Assembly: GCF_016908875.1 (NCBI RefSeq)
Contig: NZ_JAFBES010000002.1
Span: forward strand, 169,740-233,739
Length of the DNA: 64,000 nt
Direction of reading: 5' to 3'
From: Bacillus ectoiniformans
Lineage (GTDB): Bacteria; Bacillota; Bacilli; Bacillales; Domibacillaceae
Shown: positions 60,437 through 64,000 of the stretch, one piece after another
How the letters are laid out: each line of letters starts with the position of its first letter
Position numbering within the stretch: position 1 is the stretch's first letter
Translations under genes and position numbers: made by a program
Notes under the pieces: generated by a model
Database searches by the model: none
What the model saw: only the letters and a program-made list of their open reading frames with translations
What the model was told of the DNA's origin: nothing

Positions 60437-62494
60437 TTATTTTATCCATTGTGTTTCCCAAATATATAACAAGTCAATCAATTCTTCTAATACGACAGGC
60501 TTTGAGAAATAATATCCTTGTACGATATCACACTTTTCCTTTTGTAAAAAAGTTAGCTGGCGTTCGGTTTCCACACCTTCTGCTATCACTTTTAAATGCA
60601 GGCGATGAGCCATCGTGATGATCGCTTCGACAATCGAACAATCTTCTTCAAATTTCTCAATTCTTTTAATAAAGCTCTGGTCTATTTTTAAATAATCCAG
60701 CGGAAAGCGGTTTAAATAACTAAGTGACGAGTAGCCTGTTCCAAAATCGTCGACCGAAATTTTGAACCCTTGATTTTTCAGTTCCACCAATCGCTGAGTC
60801 GATGTTTTGGCGTTAGGCATAATCGTGCTTTCCGTCAGCTCTAATTCGATTGAACGAGCAGGGACATTTTCCTTTTCAAGAATATGCATGATGTGATCAA
60901 CGAATTCATCTTGCAAAAACTGAAGAGGAGAGATATTAATCGCAAATTTAAAATTAGAAAAGCCCATCATCTCTAATGTTTTTAAATCCTTGCAAACTTG
61001 CTCAATCACCCATTCGCCAATGGAAATAATCAAGCCTGTTTCTTCGGCAAGAGGAATAAAATCTGCCGGGGAAACCATTCCCAGCCCCTCGTTTTTCCAG
61101 CGTAAAAGGGCTTCTACCCCTTCAATATGATTATTCTTTAAATTAATTTGCGGCTGATAGACCACGAATAATTCATTGCGCTCAATGGCTTTCCGAAGCT
61201 CTACCTCCATCGAAAGTTTCTCAGACGCATTGTTCATCATTTCATCATGATACACAGCAAAGCGGTTACGGCCGTGGTTTTTCGCTTCATACATGGCTTT
61301 ATCGGCATTCTTTAATAGCTGTTCCACTGTCATGCCATCTTCCGGGAAAAAGCTGATGCCGATACTTGAAGATACATATGTTTCATGGCCTTCGATCCAA
61401 ACAGGCTTAGACAGTACATCAATGATTTTCTCCGCAAGAACAAATGCTTCTCTCGGGTGTTTAATGTTGGATAAAGTCATGACAAACTCATCTCCGCCGA
61501 GACGGGCGATCATATCTTTATTCTTTAAAAGCTCTTTAAGTCTGCCAGATACTTCAATTAGCAGCCTGTCCCCTGCCTCATGGCCAAAAGTATCATTTAT
61601 TTGTTTAAAACGGTCTAAATCAATAAACAAGACAGCAAGCTGCTGATCATATTTCTTCGCTGTCTTTAAAAGTGTTTCCATTCGTTTAATGTACGAATAC
61701 CGATTAGCCATGCCCGTTAACGAATCATTGTGAGCAAGCTTTTTTAATTCTTTTTCAGCTAATTTTTGATCCGTTATATCTGTAAATACAGCGACATGAT
61801 TAATGACTTTGCCTTTATCATTTTTGACACAGCTGATGGTCAGCCACTCCGGGAATACTTCGCCATTTTTTCGCTTATTCCAAATTTCTCCGCGCCAGTA
61901 TCCTTTATTATTTAAAGAAGTCCACAGTTTATTATAAAACTCCTTATTATGAATACCTGATTGCAGGATATTCGGCGTCTTGCCAAGAACTTCCTCTTCT
62001 GTATAACCAGTTACTACTTGAAAAGCGGGGTTCACCGACAGAATTTTCCCCTGCATATCGGTAACCATGACCCCTTCATTAATATTATCAAAGACCTTAG
62101 CTGCCAATACTAATTCCTTTTGTGCTTTTTTCTGCTTTGTCATATCACGGAACACAATGACATAACGGCACGCTTTTTCAAGATGCTCTACTTTTCTAAT
62201 ATGCAGCCAAGCCGTATAAACTTCCCCATTAGGTCTTCTTTTAGCTACTTCGCCTTCCCAAAACTCATCCCCATTTTCGAGAAGCGTGCAAATGTCATCC
62301 AAATCAGAGGGCTGATAGAAAGTTTCATCATAAGACAGCCCCCAAATATCAGCAGATCCATAGCCTAGAATGATTTCTGCTTTTGGGTTTGCACTGATAA
62401 TTTTTTTTGAAGCATTGAGTACAATAATGCCTTCCTGCATATATTTATATACAATTTCCGCCACTTCAAGCGATGTAAGCATTTGATTTTCCAA
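60437..62494 (-). CDS. PAS-PAS-GGDEF-EAL c-di-GMP turnover protein
   Basis: A 685-aa cytosolic protein without membrane spans. PAS 1 (about residues 8-125), PAS 2 with PAC (about 130-245), GGDEF (about 255-410) with intact RLGGDEF, and EAL (about 425-675) with EALLRW, the DDFGTGYSSL loop and later metal-site acids. Both catalytic motifs look intact, so it could make or break c-di-GMP; in many hybrids one domain is regulatory. I prefer the TTG at 62494, with GGGGGAG 7 bases upstream; longer or ATG (62482) starts are possible. It is inserted between rlmL and rnpB. Confidence 0.92.
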   Translation of the reverse strand: MENQMLTSLEVAEIVYKYMQEGIIVLNASKKIISANPKAEIILGYGSADIWGLSYDETFYQPSDLDDICTLLENGDEFWEGEVAKRRPNGEVYTAWLHIRKVEHLEKACRYVIVFRDMTKQKKAQKELVLAAKVFDNINEGVMVTDMQGKILSVNPAFQVVTGYTEEEVLGKTPNILQSGIHNKEFYNKLWTSLNNKGYWRGEIWNKRKNGEVFPEWLTISCVKNDKGKVINHVAVFTDITDQKLAEKELKKLAHNDSLTGMANRYSYIKRMETLLKTAKKYDQQLAVLFIDLDRFKQINDTFGHEAGDRLLIEVSGRLKELLKNKDMIARLGGDEFVMTLSNIKHPREAFVLAEKIIDVLSKPVWIEGHETYVSSSIGISFFPEDGMTVEQLLKNADKAMYEAKNHGRNRFAVYHDEMMNNASEKLSMEVELRKAIERNELFVVYQPQINLKNNHIEGVEALLRWKNEGLGMVSPADFIPLAEETGLIISIGEWVIEQVCKDLKTLEMMGFSNFKFAINISPLQFLQDEFVDHIMHILEKENVPARSIELELTESTIMPNAKTSTQRLVELKNQGFKISVDDFGTGYSSLSYLNRFPLDYLKIDQSFIKRIEKFEEDCSIVEAIITMAHRLHLKVIAEGVETERQLTFLQKEKCDIVQGYYFSKPVVLEELIDLLYIWETQWIK

Positions 62495-62582
62495 AAGGGA
62501 TCTCCCCCTCTCCGCCCCATTATTCTTCAATCTATATTTGTCACTTTATGTATGATTTAGTATATAAAAGATGATATAAGAA

Positions 62583-62608
62583 TAAAAGCTCCCCTGAAAT
62601 AGGAGAGC
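62583..62608 (-). terminator. Terminator of rnpB
   Basis: Minus-strand GCTCTCCT pairs with AGGGGAGC (62588-62608, one G-U), loop ATTTC, followed by TTTTATT. Confidence 0.75.
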
Positions 62609-62621
62609 ATGGTTTAATTAT

Positions 62622-63038
62622 TTCCCTTAATAATGTTCTGTAAGCCATGTTTTGTTCCTTCGTACTGCAATCGATTTGGGAAAATCTTGTACTCCGGCGG
62701 TAATCATCTGTCTCCGGATGTTAAACATCCGTCCTTCTTATTGTTCATTTCCTCTAAGAAGGTGCCCCTACCTAAATTTGGGTTTCTCACTCGTGGGGTT
62801 TACCTCGTTCCACCTTTATAATTTCTTATAAAGCTCCGTCACTGTGGCACTTTCAAGGTAGTCATGCCATATCCTAAGACTTAGGCATTTTCCCTGCCGT
62901 CAATCCAGCTAAAAGCCGAACTGCCCTAGCTTATTTTTTCGCTAGGCACGATCACTACGGGCATCTCAGCGCCGTGCGAGCATGGACTTTCCTCTACAGC
63001 AAAAGCTGCAGCAATTACCCGAACATTATTAATAACAC
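62622..63038 (-). ncRNA. rnpB: RNase P RNA, Bacillus type (class B)
   Basis: The catalytic RNA of RNase P, which matures tRNA 5' ends. On the minus strand the conserved elements occur in order: GAGGAAAGTCCATGCTCGC (CR I), the P5.1/P7 region GGGCAGTTCGGC, GACGGCAGGGAAA, CTTGAAAGTGCCACAGTGAC, GGTAAACCCC, GAGAAACCCAAATTT, GATGATTACCGCC, and ACATGGCTTACAGAAC (CR V). Length of about 410 nt equals B. subtilis. The 5' end is set from the promoter; the 3' end is approximate. Any protein frame across it is spurious. Confidence 0.97.
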
Positions 63039-63044
63039 TTAGCT

Positions 63045-63073
63045 ATTATAGTTGAACCAAGCATTTTATGCAA
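63045..63073 (-). promoter_or_regulatory. Promoter of rnpB
   Basis: Minus-strand TTGCAT (63068-63073), 17-base spacer, TATAAT (63045-63050), placing the start at about 63038, which agrees with the expected RNA 5' end. Confidence 0.85.
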
Positions 63074-63096
63074 GTACTCTGAGCATAAATATCCGC

Positions 63097-63414
63097 CTAC
63101 TCGTTATACAATTTATCTCCAAATACATGGCGCTCCAGATTTGATAAGCGTTTTAAAATATCAAAATTGGTGGATCCAACCGCCTGTTGCGGGGCGGATG
63201 CCGGCTGTACCCGGCTGCTAGACGTTTCACTCAATTTTTTTAGTCGGAGGTTTTCCTGCTGAAGTTCTTCAATTGCTTGATGAAAGGCTTCATAATCTTT
63301 AATGATCACGTCAAGAAATTGATCGACTTCATCCGGATTATAACCCCTCATAGATGTTTTAAACTCTTTTTCCAAAATGTCTTTATCTGTAAGCTTCACT
63401 TTTTTCGATAACAT
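63097..63414 (-). CDS. gpsB: Cell division protein GpsB
   Basis: A 105-aa DivIVA-like protein that links the divisome and elongasome by moving PBP1 between septum and side wall. N-terminal DivIVA domain ([40 protein letters not shown]), coiled coil (about 40-70), variable linker ([11 protein letters not shown]) and the conserved C-terminal trimerisation helix [18 protein letters not shown] chose the ATG at 63414, the family start MLSKKV, with TAGAGGTG upstream; earlier in-frame ATGs are less suited. Confidence 0.96.
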   Translation of the reverse strand: MLSKKVKLTDKDILEKEFKTSMRGYNPDEVDQFLDVIIKDYEAFHQAIEELQQENLRLKKLSETSSSRVQPASAPQQAVGSTNFDILKRLSNLERHVFGDKLYNE

Positions 63415-63498
63415 TCCCGTCATCACCTCTATATAGTCCAATACAAATCCTATAATCATTTTTTCAAAAATATGCTCATTTGTCAATCATTACACGGC

Positions 63499-64000
63499 CT
63501 AGTGCCACTCGTCTTTATTCCTTTGCTCTTCTTCTATGAGAATCTTCATATCGTCAAAAGTAATCTGCCTGATTTCATAAGGATGTTTTTCTTGATAGCT
63601 TTTAGCAAGCTTCAAAAAAAATCCCGAAGAGCCTTCTTTTTCTTCATCATAAAACAACAGCAAACCTTCTGTTTTCTGCAATAAAAACTGATCACTGTTT
63701 CTGAATTGCCACGGGCCTTGATACGGTTCTTTCGATACAGATTCTACAAAATCCGCTCGAGCCAGTATTCTGTGATAATACTCCTTCGTTTCATCTTTCC
63801 ACTTTTCCTCCTGATGAAGAAAAGGCGTGATCACCGCAAGCTTTAGATCTGGAAACTCTTTTTTAAGATCGAGGGTCACTTCTGCTGCCCAGCACTCGAC
63901 CCCAAGTTTCCCATTAATTATTACCCATTCGAGTCCCGCATCCAGCAACTGCCTTAATTCGCCTTCTAATGCTTTCTTTATGTATAAAACACCAGGGTCG
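63499..64000 (-). CDS. ypsA: YpsA family protein (SLOG domain), 5' end outside the window
   Basis: The C-terminal 166 residues of a DUF1273 protein; the frame remains open to the right edge (DPGVLYIKKALEGELRQLLD...), so the first part is missing. Motifs GLEWVIINGKLGVECWAAE and HQEEKWKDETKEYYHRILA match YpsA, which has a SLOG/Rossmann-like nucleotide-binding fold and affects cell division in B. subtilis and S. aureus. It lies upstream of gpsB in the same direction, the conserved order. Confidence 0.93.
   Translation of the reverse strand, partial: DPGVLYIKKALEGELRQLLDAGLEWVIINGKLGVECWAAEVTLDLKKEFPDLKLAVITPFLHQEEKWKDETKEYYHRILARADFVESVSKEPYQGPWQFRNSDQFLLQKTEGLLLFYDEEKEGSSGFFLKLAKSYQEKHPYEIRQITFDDMKILIEEEQRNKDEWH

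Noticed and set aside
62633..62821. 62-codon plus-strand reading frame
   Set aside because: It lies inside the RNase P RNA gene, antisense to conserved structural elements.

Overview
This window looks like chromosome from a low-to-medium G+C, spore-forming Bacillota, most likely a pigmented member of the Bacillaceae. Strong AGGAGG-type ribosome binding sites, frequent TTG/GTG starts, a class B RNase P RNA, Spo0M, YozE, GpsB, YpsA, MntR, bacilliredoxin and a two-headed dynamin all point there. Gene content and order from about 13 kb to the right end follow the Bacillus subtilis yod/yp region (ctpA-yodJ-deoD; msrAB-ypmSR; dfrA-thyA; ypiP-yphP-ypgR; ypgQ; mntR; cspD-ypeQ-ypeP-ypdP-ypdQ; ypcP; ypbR/dynA; bpsBA; pbuX-xpt; ypwA; rlmL; rnpB; gpsB; ypsA). 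No insertion sequence, prophage, CRISPR array, tRNA or rRNA was seen. I cannot name the species.

Layout. 0-2 kb: an ABC exporter (permease cut by the left edge) divergent from a TetR regulator. 1.7-5.8 kb: a four-gene, translationally coupled carotenoid-tailoring operon (membrane carotenoid protein, acyltransferase, glycosyltransferase, CrtN/CrtP-type desaturase) with no phytoene or diapophytoene synthase. 5.9-9.7 kb: a MATE efflux pump, a KtrB/KtrD-like K+ channel subunit under a c-di-AMP riboswitch, and an SDR protein that lacks the catalytic Tyr. 9.8-13.4 kb: a secreted CAP protein, a small rhodanese-like membrane protein, a COG0523 metal GTPase and a divergent PAS-STAS protein with a Fur-family palindrome on its promoter. 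13.5-22.9 kb: housekeeping and envelope genes.

23.1-27.1 kb holds the most unusual accessory locus. It is one operon encoding a SpoIIE-type phosphatase with receiver-like and PAS domains, a soluble HemAT-like globin-coupled sensor, a 108-aa protein of unknown family, an RsbW-type kinase and an RsbV-type STAS antagonist. This looks like a partner-switching module with its own gas sensor and no sigma factor beside it.

27.3-50.2 kb: DegV, an ABC importer of the COG2984/4120/1101 type, folate/thymidylate genes, thiol-redox and ribosome-rescue genes, cspD, two RNase H-like proteins around a queuosine-precursor transporter, and the 1210-aa dynamin. 50.4-50.6 kb: a 36-codon membrane peptide gene with its own promoter, two Fur-box-like operators and a terminator. 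50.6-57.6 kb: the alkylpyrone genes bpsA-bpsB, an orphan CheX, xpt-pbuX under a guanine riboswitch plus a PurBox pair, and a ba3-type oxidase operon with a CRP/FNR site centred at about -41.5. 57.6-64 kb: an M32 peptidase, RlmL, a PAS-PAS-GGDEF-EAL protein, rnpB, gpsB and the edge-truncated ypsA.

Themes. Second-messenger and metabolite control recurs: c-di-AMP, c-di-GMP, guanine and PurR. A second PurBox pair with the same geometry as the xpt one lies in front of a COG2509 flavoprotein. Gas and redox sensing also recurs (globin sensor, FNR site, Msr, bacilliredoxin, ba3 oxidase).
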